From the NCBI GenBank assembly GCA_025455535.1, contig JALOMM010000004.1, positions 1 through 16,062 of the forward strand: a stretch of DNA of 16,062 nt, written 5' to 3'. The notes below the pieces were generated by a model. It saw nothing but the letters and a program-made list of their open reading frames with translations. It was not told where the DNA came from and did no database searches. Made by a program: the position numbers and the translations under genes. Shown piece by piece: positions 5,687-14,073 of the stretch. Each line of letters starts with the position of its first letter. Within the stretch, counting starts at the first letter, position 1. This stretch comes from Bacteroidales bacterium. Its GTDB lineage: Bacteria > Bacteroidota > Bacteroidia > Bacteroidales > VadinHA17.

Positions 5687-8185
5687 TTACTCGTCATTTG
5701 CCACAGCAGTATCTGAAATTTCCCCCTCGCCTGCTGTATCTTCCTCACCTACTTCAACATACGCCACTGACGCAATTGAGTCATTTTCTTTGAGATTTAT
5801 AAGTCTGACCCCCTGGGTAGCTCTTCCCATTACTCTGAGACTGTTTACCGGTATCCTGAGGATATTACCTCCCTGGGTTATTATCATGAGGTCATTCTGA
5901 TCCGTGACATCCTTGAGTGCTATCAGTTTGCCTGTCTTATCAGTCACATTTATTGTCTTCACTCCCTTCCCTCCCCTGTTGGTAATGCGGTAGTCGCTGA
6001 TAGAAGATCTCTTCCCGTATCCGTTCTCGGATACGACAAGCACGTCTTCAGATTCATTGAGCACGGTTATCATTCCTATTACAATATCATCTTCGCCGGA
6101 AAGGGTGATGCCACGGACACCCGAAGCCGTGCGTCCCATTGGTCTTACCGTAGCTTCAGGGAACCTTACGGCACGGCCTGACCTGACTGCCAGCATTATT
6201 TCGTGCTTGCCGTTGGTCATCCTGGCCTCAAGCAGCTCGTCGCCCTCTCTTACGGTTATTGCATTCACACCGTTGACCCGGGGCCTCGAATATGCCTCGA
6301 GGGAGGTCTTCTTTATTATCCCCCTGGTGGTGCAGAGCACAATGAAGTTGTTGTTGATATACTCCTCATCATCAAGGGTCCTGACATTGATGAAAGCCCT
6401 GAGGGCATCATCCTGTTCTATGTTGATAAGGTTCTGAATAGCCCTCCCCTTGCTTGTACGGGTCCCTTCCGGGATGTCGTATACCTTCAGCCAGTAGCAC
6501 TTTCCGTTCTGTGTAAAGAACAGCATTGTGTTGTGCATCGTGGCCACATACAGGTGCTCAATGAAATCCTCGTCCCGCGTGGTGCTTCCCTTCGCACCTG
6601 TCCCTCCCCTGTTCTGACGGCGGAAATCGGTCAGTGGCGTGCGCTTGATGTAACCCATGTGAGATATGGTGATTACCATCTCATCATCGGCGTAGAAATC
6701 TTCAGGATTGAATTCACCGGCTGCTGGAATTATCTCCGTGCGGCGCTTGTCACCGAATTTTTCCCTTACCTCGATCAGCTCATCCTTGATGATCTTCATC
6801 TGAAGCGACTCATCAGCAAGAATGCTTCTGAGGTATTCGATCAGCTTCATCACCTCATCATACTCAGCCCTCAGCTTATCCTGCTCAAGCCCTGTCAGTT
6901 GCCTGAGTCTCATCTCGACAATGGCACGCGATTGCGCGTCAGACAGGCTGAAGCGCTCCATCAGACGTTCCCGCGCCTGGTCAGGCGTCTGTGACGAACG
7001 GATTATTGCAATCACCTCGTCAATATTGTCGCTGGCAATTATCAGTCCTTCAAGTATATGAGCTCTTTTTTCAGCCTGTTCCAGGTCAAATTTCGCTCTC
7101 CTGATGACAATATCATGCCTGTGTTTGACGAAGTTGTCGATCAACTCACGCAGCGAAAGCATCCTGGGACGTCCTTTTACAAGAGCTATATTGTTGACGT
7201 TGAAAGAGGTCTGAAGCTGCGAGTGCTTGTAAAGGTGGTTCAGTACGACATTGGCGGGCATCTCCTTTTTCAGGATTATCACCACCCTCATCCCGTTTCG
7301 GTCAGACTCGTCATTTATATATGAAATACCTTCAAGCTTCTTTTCGTTGATCAGGTCGGCGATCTTTCTGATCATCTCCGCCTTGTTGACCATGTACGGT
7401 ATCTCGCTTACAATGATACACTCCCTGCCTGAATGGGTAAGCTCAATCTCAGTCCTGGCCCTTACCACTATCCTTCCCCTTCCGGTCTCGAATGCTTCCC
7501 TTATCCCCTGCTCACCGTATATGATTCCTCCTGTAGGGAAATCCGGACCCTTGATGTGCTGCATCAGTTCATCCACGGTTATTTCAGGATTATCTATATA
7601 GGCGATGATGGCATTTACTGATTCGGTGAGGTTATGAGGAGGCATGTTCGTTGCCATGCCCACTGCAATGCCTGATGCGCCGTTAACAAGAAGGTTGGGA
7701 ATACGTGTCGGAAGGACCGTCGGTTCCTGGAGGGTGTCGTCGAAGTTAGGCTGGAAGTCCACTGTCTCCTTCTCGATGTCAGAGAGTGTCTCCTCGGCTA
7801 TCCTCTTGAGGCGGGCCTCAGTATATCGCATTGCTGCCGGACTGTCACCGTCAATAGATCCGAAGTTGCCCTGTCCGTCAACAAGAGGGTAACGAAGCGA
7901 CCACTCCTGTGCCATCCTAACCATGGCATCATAAACTGATGAATCACCGTGCGGATGATATTTACCCAGCACCTCCCCTACTATCCTGGCCGATTTCTTA
8001 TAAGGTCTGTTTGCAAGAACTCCAAGCTCCGACATACCGAAGAGAACCCTCCTGTGGACTGGCTTGAGACCGTCCCTCACATCAGGCAATGCCCTTGAAA
8101 CAATGACCGACATCGAATAATCGATGTAAGCCGACTTCATCTCCTCCTCAATATTTACTTTTATGATTTTTGATTGATCTGACAT
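5687..8185 (-). CDS. gyrA: DNA gyrase subunit A
   Basis: This 832-residue protein is GyrA, the breakage-reunion subunit that with GyrB introduces negative supercoils. The catalytic tyrosine is Y121 in [10 protein letters not shown]. The quinolone-resistance region [13 protein letters not shown] has S82 and D86 at the positions equivalent to E. coli S83 and D87, so no classical resistance substitution is seen. Winged-helix and tower regions are followed from about residue 500 by the six-bladed C-terminal beta-pinwheel. The GyrA-box position reads QNRGGTG (524-530) instead of QRRGGKG, and a second RGGKG (737-741) occurs in a later blade. The tail is acidic. The start at 8185 ([27 protein letters not shown]) is right for the family. 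It is divergent from clpC across 242 bases. Confidence 0.98.
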   Translation of the reverse strand: MSDQSKIIKVNIEEEMKSAYIDYSMSVIVSRALPDVRDGLKPVHRRVLFGMSELGVLANRPYKKSARIVGEVLGKYHPHGDSSVYDAMVRMAQEWSLRYPLVDGQGNFGSIDGDSPAAMRYTEARLKRIAEETLSDIEKETVDFQPNFDDTLQEPTVLPTRIPNLLVNGASGIAVGMATNMPPHNLTESVNAIIAYIDNPEITVDELMQHIKGPDFPTGGIIYGEQGIREAFETGRGRIVVRARTEIELTHSGRECIIVSEIPYMVNKAEMIRKIADLINEKKLEGISYINDESDRNGMRVVIILKKEMPANVVLNHLYKHSQLQTSFNVNNIALVKGRPRMLSLRELIDNFVKHRHDIVIRRAKFDLEQAEKRAHILEGLIIASDNIDEVIAIIRSSQTPDQARERLMERFSLSDAQSRAIVEMRLRQLTGLEQDKLRAEYDEVMKLIEYLRSILADESLQMKIIKDELIEVREKFGDKRRTEIIPAAGEFNPEDFYADDEMVITISHMGYIKRTPLTDFRRQNRGGTGAKGSTTRDEDFIEHLYVATMHNTMLFFTQNGKCYWLKVYDIPEGTRTSKGRAIQNLINIEQDDALRAFINVRTLDDEEYINNNFIVLCTTRGIIKKTSLEAYSRPRVNGVNAITVREGDELLEARMTNGKHEIMLAVRSGRAVRFPEATVRPMGRTASGVRGITLSGEDDIVIGMITVLNESEDVLVVSENGYGKRSSISDYRITNRGGKGVKTINVTDKTGKLIALKDVTDQNDLMIITQGGNILRIPVNSLRVMGRATQGVRLINLKENDSIASVAYVEVGEEDTAGEGEISDTAVANDE

Positions 8186-8427
8186 ATCAGATTGATATTT
8201 AAGAATTTACGTTTGACTATTTTTTTTGCTGAATTAATCCCCGAAAATAATAAAAAAGGCGTCCCCTCTTAACCTTTTTCCGGTCTATTTGTTAACATTG
8301 GGTGTTTAAAATTGGGCACAATTATTGTCCATATATAAATACAATAGAATTAACTTTGAAAAGGGGCATTTCGTGCATTTTTGTCAGCATTTATGACATC
8401 TTTGTCATGAGATCCCGCAAATAAGAT
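8186..8427. promoter_or_regulatory. gyrA-clpC divergent intergenic region, candidate clpC promoter
   Basis: TAACTTTG at 8351-8358 is a perfect Bacteroidota -7 box on the clpC strand. The nearest -33-like word, ATTG at 8324-8327, is 23 bases upstream, at the long end of the tolerated spacing. The 11-base palindrome ACAATTATTGT (8318-8328) overlaps that -33 site and could be an operator. CATCTTTG at 8397-8404 (7 of 8) is a second, weaker -7 candidate closer to the gene. For gyrA on the minus strand only a 7-of-8 box (TATTTTCG, plus 8242-8249) was found. No CIRCE element was seen. Confidence 0.45.
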
Positions 8428-10971
8428 ATGATGGATGCACATTTCTCACAAAGAGTAAACGATATCCTTGGATACAGCAAGGAAGAGGCGATCAGGCTGG
8501 GCAACAGCCATATCAGCCCTGAGCACCTCTTTCTCGGTATTCTCCGCGAAGGCGAAGGTGTGGCGGTTGATATACTTCTGAACAACGGCGTTGACCTGCT
8601 GATGCTTAAAGGATCAATTGAAAAGAGCATAAAGGCAGAAAAACCAGTTGCAATGGCAGACAATGAGATACTCCCTCTTCTGAAAAGCACGGAACGGGTT
8701 CTCAGGCTTGTCCACATTGAAGCCAAGGCTTTGAAGACGAGGGTAATAGATACTGAACACCTGCTCATGGCCATCCTGCGTGACGAGAGCAATCTTGTGA
8801 CACGGTTCCTTACCGAGCTTGACATAGACTACACCCTTGTCAGGAAGGCGGTTGAGGCAGGAAACCCTGCGGCCCAGGCTGATTATCCTCGCGATGAGGA
8901 CGAAGAGGGTATGTTCCCGGGGTCAGGGCAGCAGGGCAAGCAGCCGCAGGGCGGTCAGCAGGCACAGAGAAGCTCATCGGACACACCTGTGCTCGATAAC
9001 TTCGGCATCGACCTGACAAAGGCAGCCGAAGAAGGACGGCTTGACCCTGTGGTAGGGCGCGAGCGTGAAATAGAACGCCTGGCGCAGATACTCTCAAGAC
9101 GCAAGAAGAATAATCCGGTTCTGATCGGTGAGCCGGGTGTGGGCAAGTCAGCTATAGCTGAAGGACTGGCGCTGAGGATCACCAAGAGGAACGTATCGAG
9201 GGTGCTCTTCAACAAGAGAGTCGTTGCCCTTGACCTTGCATCAATTGTTGCCGGCACAAAGTACCGGGGACAGTTCGAGGAGAGAATGAAAGCCATTCTC
9301 AATGAGCTGGCCAAGAATGACAATATCATCCTCTTCATTGACGAGATACACACCATCGTCGGCGCCGGAGGCGCCAGCGGGTCGCTCGATGCTGCCAACA
9401 TGCTCAAACCGGCACTGGCAAGGGGTGAGATACAGTGCATAGGCGCCACCACCCTCGATGAATACCGCCAGCATATTGAAAAGGATGGCGCCCTGGAGCG
9501 TCGCTTCCAGAAGGTGCTTGTCGATCCGACTACGATCGAAGAGACTTTCGATATCCTTAACAATATCAAGGACCGGTACGAGGAACACCATAATGTTACC
9601 TATACCCCTGATGCAATTGAAGCCTGTGTCAAGCTCACAAACAGGTATATAAGCGACAGACACCTCCCTGATAAGGCTATTGATGCACTTGATGAATCAG
9701 GCTCACGGGTACACATATCGAATATCGTTGTTCCTGAAAAAATACTCGCGCTTGAAAAACAGCTGGAGGATACCAAGAAAGAGAAGAGCAGCGCTGTCAA
9801 GAACCAGAATTATGAGCGTGCCGCCAGCTTCAGGGACAAGGAGCGTGATATTCTTGATCTGATAGAGGCTGAGAAGAAGAGGTGGGAGAAGGAGCTGGCA
9901 GTGAACCGCCAGACCGTTGACGCAGAGAAAGTGGCAGAAGTTGTGGCGATGATGACAGGTGTCCCTGTGCAGAGGATCGCCCAGACCGAGGGAACGAGAC
10001 TCCTGCAGATGGGACAGGAACTGAAAGGGAGCGTCGTGGGCCAGGATGAGGCTATTGCCAAGATTGTAAAGTCGATACAGAGAAACCGTGCCGGACTGAA
10101 GGATCCGAACAAGCCGATAGGCACATTTATCTTCCTTGGCCCGACAGGGGTCGGGAAGACGCAGCTTGCAAAGGTGCTTGCCAAGTTCCTCTTTGATACG
10201 ACGGAAAACCTCATAAGGGTTGACATGAGTGAGTACATGGAGAAATTCTCCGTCTCACGCCTTGTGGGAGCACCTCCCGGATATGTGGGCTACGAGGAAG
10301 GGGGGCAACTCACCGAGAAAGTACGGCGCAAGCCCTATTCGGTGGTGCTTCTTGACGAGATAGAAAAGGCACATCCTGACGTGTTTCATATCCTGCTCCA
10401 GGTGCTTGATGAGGGACAGCTGACAGACAGCCTTGGCCGCAGGGTCGATTTCAGGAACACCATAGTGATCATGACATCAAACATAGGGACAAGGCAGCTG
10501 TCAGAGTTCGGAGCCGGGGTAGGATTCGAGACGTCGGCAAAGAGAACGACGCGCAATGACCAGGCCAGGAGCATTCTCCAGAAGGCCCTGCAGAAGACCT
10601 TTGCTCCCGAATTCCTGAACAGGATTGATGATGTGATCATGTTCAACCACCTTACAAGGGAAGATATCGACAAGATCATCGACATAGAGCTCAAGGGCCT
10701 CTTTGACAGGATAGCGGCACTGGGTTTCATGATCAAGCTCTCCGCACAGGCACGTGACTTCATGGCAGACCGCGGTTTTGATGTCCAGTACGGTGCAAGG
10801 CCCCTGAAACGTGCGATACAGAAGTACCTTGAAGACCCTCTTGCCGAGGTTATCATAAAGGCACAGCTGAAGGAGGGCGCATCAATAAATGTCGGTTATT
10901 CCAAAGGGAAGGAAGAACTCTCGTTCAAGGTGAGCAAGAAGAGGGAAGCCGAGCAGGAAGCTAAGGAGTAA
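8428..10971 (+). CDS. clpC: ClpC-type AAA+ unfoldase (Clp protease ATP-binding subunit)
   Basis: This 847-residue hexameric Hsp100 unfoldase feeds substrates to ClpP. Domains in order: Clp N-domain double repeat (about 1-150); a Gln/Gly-rich linker (163-185); the first AAA+ module with Walker A GEPGVGKS (234-241), Walker B ILFIDEIH (301-308) and the RRF arginine finger (about 358-360); a middle region with a UVR-like motif [14 protein letters not shown] (461-474), typical of ClpC rather than ClpB; and the second AAA+ module with Walker A GPTGVGKT (571-578), Walker B VVLLDEIE (639-646) and GARPLKR (789-795). The ClpP-docking tripeptide VGF is at 698-700, arguing for a protease partner. Two tandem ATGs (8428 and 8431) are possible starts; the second gives MDAHFSQRV, closer to family N termini. 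It ends 19 bases from the convergent rimO. Confidence 0.96.
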   Translation: MMDAHFSQRVNDILGYSKEEAIRLGNSHISPEHLFLGILREGEGVAVDILLNNGVDLLMLKGSIEKSIKAEKPVAMADNEILPLLKSTERVLRLVHIEAKALKTRVIDTEHLLMAILRDESNLVTRFLTELDIDYTLVRKAVEAGNPAAQADYPRDEDEEGMFPGSGQQGKQPQGGQQAQRSSSDTPVLDNFGIDLTKAAEEGRLDPVVGREREIERLAQILSRRKKNNPVLIGEPGVGKSAIAEGLALRITKRNVSRVLFNKRVVALDLASIVAGTKYRGQFEERMKAILNELAKNDNIILFIDEIHTIVGAGGASGSLDAANMLKPALARGEIQCIGATTLDEYRQHIEKDGALERRFQKVLVDPTTIEETFDILNNIKDRYEEHHNVTYTPDAIEACVKLTNRYISDRHLPDKAIDALDESGSRVHISNIVVPEKILALEKQLEDTKKEKSSAVKNQNYERAASFRDKERDILDLIEAEKKRWEKELAVNRQTVDAEKVAEVVAMMTGVPVQRIAQTEGTRLLQMGQELKGSVVGQDEAIAKIVKSIQRNRAGLKDPNKPIGTFIFLGPTGVGKTQLAKVLAKFLFDTTENLIRVDMSEYMEKFSVSRLVGAPPGYVGYEEGGQLTEKVRRKPYSVVLLDEIEKAHPDVFHILLQVLDEGQLTDSLGRRVDFRNTIVIMTSNIGTRQLSEFGAGVGFETSAKRTTRNDQARSILQKALQKTFAPEFLNRIDDVIMFNHLTREDIDKIIDIELKGLFDRIAALGFMIKLSAQARDFMADRGFDVQYGARPLKRAIQKYLEDPLAEVIIKAQLKEGASINVGYSKGKEELSFKVSKKREAEQEAKE

Positions 10972-10989
10972 AAATCATGATAACAGATA

Positions 10990-11010
10990 TTTATGCCGGC
11001 TCGGCATAAA
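10990..11010. terminator. Hairpin overlapping the rimO stop codon, possible clpC/rimO terminator
   Basis: A perfect 9-base inverted repeat TTTATGCCG (10990-10998) / CGGCATAAA (11002-11010) encloses a 3-base loop and lies 18 bases past the clpC stop. It contains the last codons and TAA of rimO. There is no U-tract of note on either side, so it may act as a 3'-end stabilising structure rather than a true intrinsic terminator. Confidence 0.4.
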
Positions 11011-12283
11011 GATCGAATTCAGTTGACCCGGTTATCTTTACGTCGATAAAGGTGCCGGGTTCAATTTTTCCATTTAAGGTTATGAGTATCTCCTGATCCA
11101 CTTCAGGTGAGTCATGCTGGCTCCGTGCAACATGAAACAGACCCTCCTTCCGGTCAACTATCACTTTAACAGTCCTGCCCCTCTTTGATTCATTCAGCTC
11201 CCCAGAAATCTTCTGTTGCAGTTCCATGATGCGGGCTACCCTCTTTTCCTTTGTTTTCTCAGGTATCTCGTCACTGTAATTAAGTGACGCAAATGTCTCA
11301 TCTTCATGTGAATACCTGAAGGCGCCAAGCCTTTCAAACCGAAACTCGCCGATAAAGCTGAGAAGAGAAGCGAAATCCTCTTCCGTCTCACCCGGATGGC
11401 CTGCAATAACTGTGGTTCTTATGGCAGCATCAGGCACCCTGCGGCGTATCTCTTTCAGCAGCGCACGGGTATCGCTTTCGTTATGTTCGCGCCTCATCCT
11501 GCGCAGCACGTTATCTGAGATATGCTGTATCGGAAGATCTATGTACCTGCATATCTTCGGATCTGACTGCATCATGTCAAGAAGCTCGAGCGGAAAACCT
11601 GACGGATAGAGATAGTGGAGCCTGATCCACTCTATCCCTTTCACCTCCGTGAGTCTTCGAACGAGCAACGGCAGCATCTGTCTGCCGCTGAGGTCGATGC
11701 CGTAGCAGGTTAGATCCTGTGCGATGAGTATCAGTTCCTTCACCCCTTCTGAAGCAAGGAACTCAGCCTCTGCAACCAGTTCACCGATGGGGGTGGAAAC
11801 ATATCTTCCACGTATGTCAGGGATAGCGCAGAAGGCACATGTGCGGTCACATCCCTCCGAGATCTTGAGGTATGCATAGTGGCGGAGGCCGGTCATCACC
11901 CTCTCCCCTGATAGCTCCCGGTGATATGCAAGACCCAGCCGGCTGATGATCTCGCCGGGTTTGTTGACACCGAACCATGCATCTACCTCGGGAAGGGCTT
12001 CGACAAGCTCTTTCTGATATCGCTCGACCATGCATCCCATCACAAAGAGGTGACCCCTCTCCTGCTTCTTTATTGCTTCGGCATGGCGAATGATTGTCTC
12101 GATACTCTCCTCCTTTGCATCGTGGATGAAACCGCAGGTGTTGATTATCACAATATCGGACGGGTCAGGCGAATCTGCCTGCACGTTATAGCCCCCAACC
12201 TGGAGCTGCCTCATAAGCTTCTGTGAATCAACGGTATTCTTTGAGCAGCCAAGAGTTACTATATTAACCCTGTTTCTCTTCAT
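10991..12283 (-). CDS. rimO: Ribosomal protein uS12 methylthiotransferase RimO
   Basis: This 430-residue radical-SAM enzyme adds a methylthio group to an aspartate of ribosomal protein uS12. The N-terminal UPF0004 domain carries three cysteines for the auxiliary 4Fe-4S cluster: C13 (LGCSKN), C50 (NTCGF) and C84 (MGCMVE). The radical-SAM cluster is C145-x3-C149-x2-C152 in the segment SEGCDRTCAFCAIP. A C-terminal TRAM domain (about 365-428) ends with FDLYAEPA. RimO rather than MiaB is indicated by LGCSKNTVDS, IRLHYLYPSG and the sequence around IPDIRGRY. Its ATG overlaps the ftsY stop by one base (TGATG), implying translational coupling. It converges with clpC. Confidence 0.96.
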   Translation of the reverse strand: MKRNRVNIVTLGCSKNTVDSQKLMRQLQVGGYNVQADSPDPSDIVIINTCGFIHDAKEESIETIIRHAEAIKKQERGHLFVMGCMVERYQKELVEALPEVDAWFGVNKPGEIISRLGLAYHRELSGERVMTGLRHYAYLKISEGCDRTCAFCAIPDIRGRYVSTPIGELVAEAEFLASEGVKELILIAQDLTCYGIDLSGRQMLPLLVRRLTEVKGIEWIRLHYLYPSGFPLELLDMMQSDPKICRYIDLPIQHISDNVLRRMRREHNESDTRALLKEIRRRVPDAAIRTTVIAGHPGETEEDFASLLSFIGEFRFERLGAFRYSHEDETFASLNYSDEIPEKTKEKRVARIMELQQKISGELNESKRGRTVKVIVDRKEGLFHVARSQHDSPEVDQEILITLNGKIEPGTFIDVKITGSTEFDLYAEPA

Positions 12284-13260
12284 CAGTCGCGCGGGCTGAA
12301 GAGTGAGTCAACGAAGGCGTACCTGTCAAAAATGCGCAGGTCTTCCATCTTTTCCCCGACGCCGATATACTTCACCGGGATCCTGAACTGGTCTGATATT
12401 CCGATGACCACTCCACCCTTGGCCGTGCCGTCGAGTTTGGTGACCGCAATTGCATTGACCTCCGTTGCTGCGGTGAACTGTTTTGCCTGCTCAAACGCAT
12501 TCTGTCCCGTTGAACCGTCAAGGACCAGAAGCACTTCATGCGGCGCACCCGGAACCACCTTTTCCATCACTCTCTTTATCTTTGACAGCTCGTTCATCAG
12601 TCCTATCTTATTGTGCAGCCTGCCTGCCGTATCAATGATCACAACGTCAGCACCTGATGCGACTGCTGATCTCACAGTGTCAAATGCCACGGAGGCAGGG
12701 TCAGAGCCCATCTGCTGGCTTATCATTGGCACACCTGCCCTCTCTGACCATATCTTCAGCTGGTCAATCGCAGCTGCGCGGAAGGTGTCAGCTGCACCAA
12801 GCAATACGTTCTTGCCGGCCTTGCTGAAGTTATAAGCCAGCTTTGCAATTGTTGTTGTCTTTCCCACGCCGTTAACTCCGACAACCATAATCACATAAGG
12901 CTTCACAGGCAATGGTGAGTCAAAGGTCAGTGTTGAGGCCAGGGTTAAGGTTGAGGCTGCTCTGTCTTCATCGAGAAGAGCAGCTATCTCATCGCGCAGA
13001 ATGGTGTTAAGCTCTGCGGTCCCTACATATTTGTCACGGGCCACCCTCTTTGAAACCCTGTCAATGATACGGAGCGTGGTCTCCACACCTACATCGGATG
13101 AAACCAGCACCTCCTCAAGATTGTCAAGCACATCATCGTCAATCTTTGATTTGCCTGCTACGGCCCTCGTCAGACGGGTGAAGACATTCTCACGGGTCTT
13201 TACCAGTCCCCTGTCAAGAATCTCCTTCTCCTCTTTCTTTATTAATCCAAAAAACGCCAT
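12283..13260 (-). CDS. ftsY: Signal recognition particle receptor FtsY
   Basis: This 325-residue SRP GTPase receptor docks SRP-ribosome complexes at the inner membrane. The N domain (about 8-95) precedes the G domain with G1 GVNGVGKTT (128-136), DTFRAAA (158-164), DTAGR (210-214) and TKLDGTAKGG (274-283), ending in the ALRIFD-like region MEDLRIFD. No long acidic A domain is present, typical of short FtsY proteins. The N-G linker has an imperfect duplication ASTLTL/ASTLTF at 102-113. The ATG at 13260 (MAFFGLIKKEEKE) is preferred; an upstream TTG at 13281 would add seven residues without similarity to FtsY N termini. It is first in a two-gene unit with rimO. Confidence 0.96.
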   Translation of the reverse strand: MAFFGLIKKEEKEILDRGLVKTRENVFTRLTRAVAGKSKIDDDVLDNLEEVLVSSDVGVETTLRIIDRVSKRVARDKYVGTAELNTILRDEIAALLDEDRAASTLTLASTLTFDSPLPVKPYVIMVVGVNGVGKTTTIAKLAYNFSKAGKNVLLGAADTFRAAAIDQLKIWSERAGVPMISQQMGSDPASVAFDTVRSAVASGADVVIIDTAGRLHNKIGLMNELSKIKRVMEKVVPGAPHEVLLVLDGSTGQNAFEQAKQFTAATEVNAIAVTKLDGTAKGGVVIGISDQFRIPVKYIGVGEKMEDLRIFDRYAFVDSLFSPRD

Positions 13261-13278
13261 CGTAAATTCATTGATCGT

Positions 13279-13286
13279 CAAAAGTA
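13279..13286 (-). promoter_or_regulatory. Candidate ftsY -7 box overlapping a terminator U-tract
   Basis: On the minus strand TACTTTTG perfectly matches TAnnTTTG and begins in the last base of the terminator's U-run. No TTTG lies 17-23 bases upstream, because the terminator hairpin occupies that space. The leader would be about 12 bases. It is the only promoter-like element I see between the upstream terminator and ftsY. Confidence 0.35.
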
Positions 13287-13313
13287 AAAAAAGAGACGCA
13301 AAATATGCGTCTC
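13286..13313 (-). terminator. Intrinsic terminator of the rpmB-rpmG-DUF4295 operon
   Basis: An 8-base perfect stem GAGACGCA (13293-13300) / TGCGTCTC (13306-13313) encloses a 5-base loop. Seven A residues at 13286-13292 give a U-tract on the minus strand, with more Us after a short break. It lies 30 bases past the DUF4295 stop and about 25 bases before the ftsY ATG. Confidence 0.9.
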
Positions 13314-13342
13314 CCGGGTGCTACTGATCAGAATACCTGACC

Positions 13343-13498
13343 TTATTTCTTTGAAAAGAAGTCCTTAACGTGGTCGTTATGAACAACTTCTTCCTTAAAC
13401 TGGTATGCGCCGGTTTTTTCTGACTTCACCACTTTAATACATTTGGTGAAAACTCTTCCGGTACCTGACTTTAGTGTTGCAACAACTTTCTTTGCCAT
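13343..13498 (-). CDS. DUF4295 family small ribosome-operon protein
   Basis: This is a 51-residue basic protein, MAKKVVATLKSGTGRVFTKC at its N terminus, ending HVKDFFSKK. I recognise the DUF4295 family, which in Bacteroidota is encoded directly after rpmG. The pattern MAKK.VATL...K..KVVKS.KTGAY.F.E..V is characteristic. Its role is unknown; position, size and charge suggest a ribosome-associated protein, which is inference. The start is 10 bases after the rpmG stop, so translation within one transcript with bL28 and bL33 is likely. An intrinsic terminator follows. Confidence 0.9.
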   Translation of the reverse strand: MAKKVVATLKSGTGRVFTKCIKVVKSEKTGAYQFKEEVVHNDHVKDFFSKK

Positions 13499-13508
13499 AA
13501 CTCACTTA

Positions 13509-13697
13509 TTATTTAATCTCCCTGTGAAGGGTAACTTTTTTAAGAATAGGATTGAATTTTCTTCTCTCAAGACGGTCAGGTGTGTTCTTACGGTTCTTGG
13601 TGGTAATATACCTTGAAGTACCCGGCATCCCGGAATCTTTGTGTTCAGTGCATTCAAGGATCACCTGCTGCCTGTTTCCTTTACTCTTCTTAGCCAT
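13509..13697 (-). CDS. rpmG: Large-subunit ribosomal protein bL33
   Basis: This 62-residue protein opens [20 protein letters not shown] and includes [25 protein letters not shown], the bL33 signature. Only one cysteine (C16) is present, so this is the zinc-free (C-minus) form. It is a component of the 50S subunit near the E site. It lies 16 bases after rpmB and 10 bases before DUF4295, with no terminator between. Length is normal for the family. Confidence 0.97.
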   Translation of the reverse strand: MAKKSKGNRQQVILECTEHKDSGMPGTSRYITTKNRKNTPDRLERRKFNPILKKVTLHREIK

Positions 13698-13713
13698 TTT
13701 CTGTCCGGTTTAA

Positions 13714-13953
13714 TTAGTTGATCATGTATCCTTTTTCCTTTGCTTCCTTAAGCACTGAAGCAAGCCCGTTCTTGTTGATGTTTCTCATGCCAGCCGCTGA
13801 TACCTTCAGGGTGATCCATCTGTTTTCCTCAGGAAGAAAATACCTCTTGGTGAACAGGTTGGCCATAAACTTTCTTTTGGTCCTCCTCTTTGAGTGGGAG
13901 ACATTGTTCCCTACCACTGCCTTCTTTCCGGTGACCTGACAAACTTTTGACAT
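13714..13953 (-). CDS. rpmB: Large-subunit ribosomal protein bL28
   Basis: This 79-residue protein starts [27 protein letters not shown] and continues [33 protein letters not shown], the classic bL28 sequence. Only C5 remains of the zinc cysteines, so it is a C-minus form. It is the first gene of the rpmB-rpmG-DUF4295 operon. An AAGGAT sequence lies just before the ATG. The 120-base gap to cinA upstream contains a candidate promoter. Confidence 0.97.
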   Translation of the reverse strand: MSKVCQVTGKKAVVGNNVSHSKRRTKRKFMANLFTKRYFLPEENRWITLKVSAAGMRNINKNGLASVLKEAKEKGYMIN

Positions 13954-14027
13954 TATTATCCTTTTTTACTTGTTCTGAAAAATTCCGAAAATCGGTTCGC
14001 AAAATACGTGATTTTTATTCAATTAAC

Positions 14028-14055
14028 CAAATATATCTTTCATTTTTTTAACAAT
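14028..14055 (-). promoter_or_regulatory. Candidate promoter of the rpmB operon
   Basis: On the minus strand TATATTTG (plus-strand CAAATATA, 14028-14035) is a perfect -7 box. The only -33-like word is ATTG (plus CAAT, 14052-14055), 16 bases away, shorter than the usual 19-21. The leader to the rpmB ATG would be about 65-70 bases. The 10-base palindrome TGACCGGTCA (14063-14072) lies just upstream, directly after the cinA stop. Confidence 0.4.
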
Positions 14056-14073
14056 GACGATTTGACCGGTCAC

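Noticed and set aside
6203..6994. Long plus-strand ORF (263 residues) inside gyrA
   Set aside because: It is antisense to highly conserved gyrA codons and shows no domain or plausible start context.
8186..8427. CIRCE (HrcA) element upstream of clpC
   Set aside because: No TTAGCACTC / GAGTGCTAA pair or close variant is present.
9241..10856. Several minus-strand ORFs of 140-160 residues inside clpC
   Set aside because: They are shadows of the conserved clpC reading frame, rich in Ser/Ile/Leu, with no recognisable motifs.
13261..13281. TTG start for ftsY, seven residues upstream
   Set aside because: ATG at 13260 yields the usual FtsY N terminus, and the TTG lies inside the promoter-like box next to the terminator.
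13985..13995. Small hairpin CCGA/TCGG before rpmB as a ribosomal-protein leader regulator or cinA terminator
   Set aside because: Only four base pairs with a weak T-rich tail on the minus strand; no larger conserved leader fold could be drawn.
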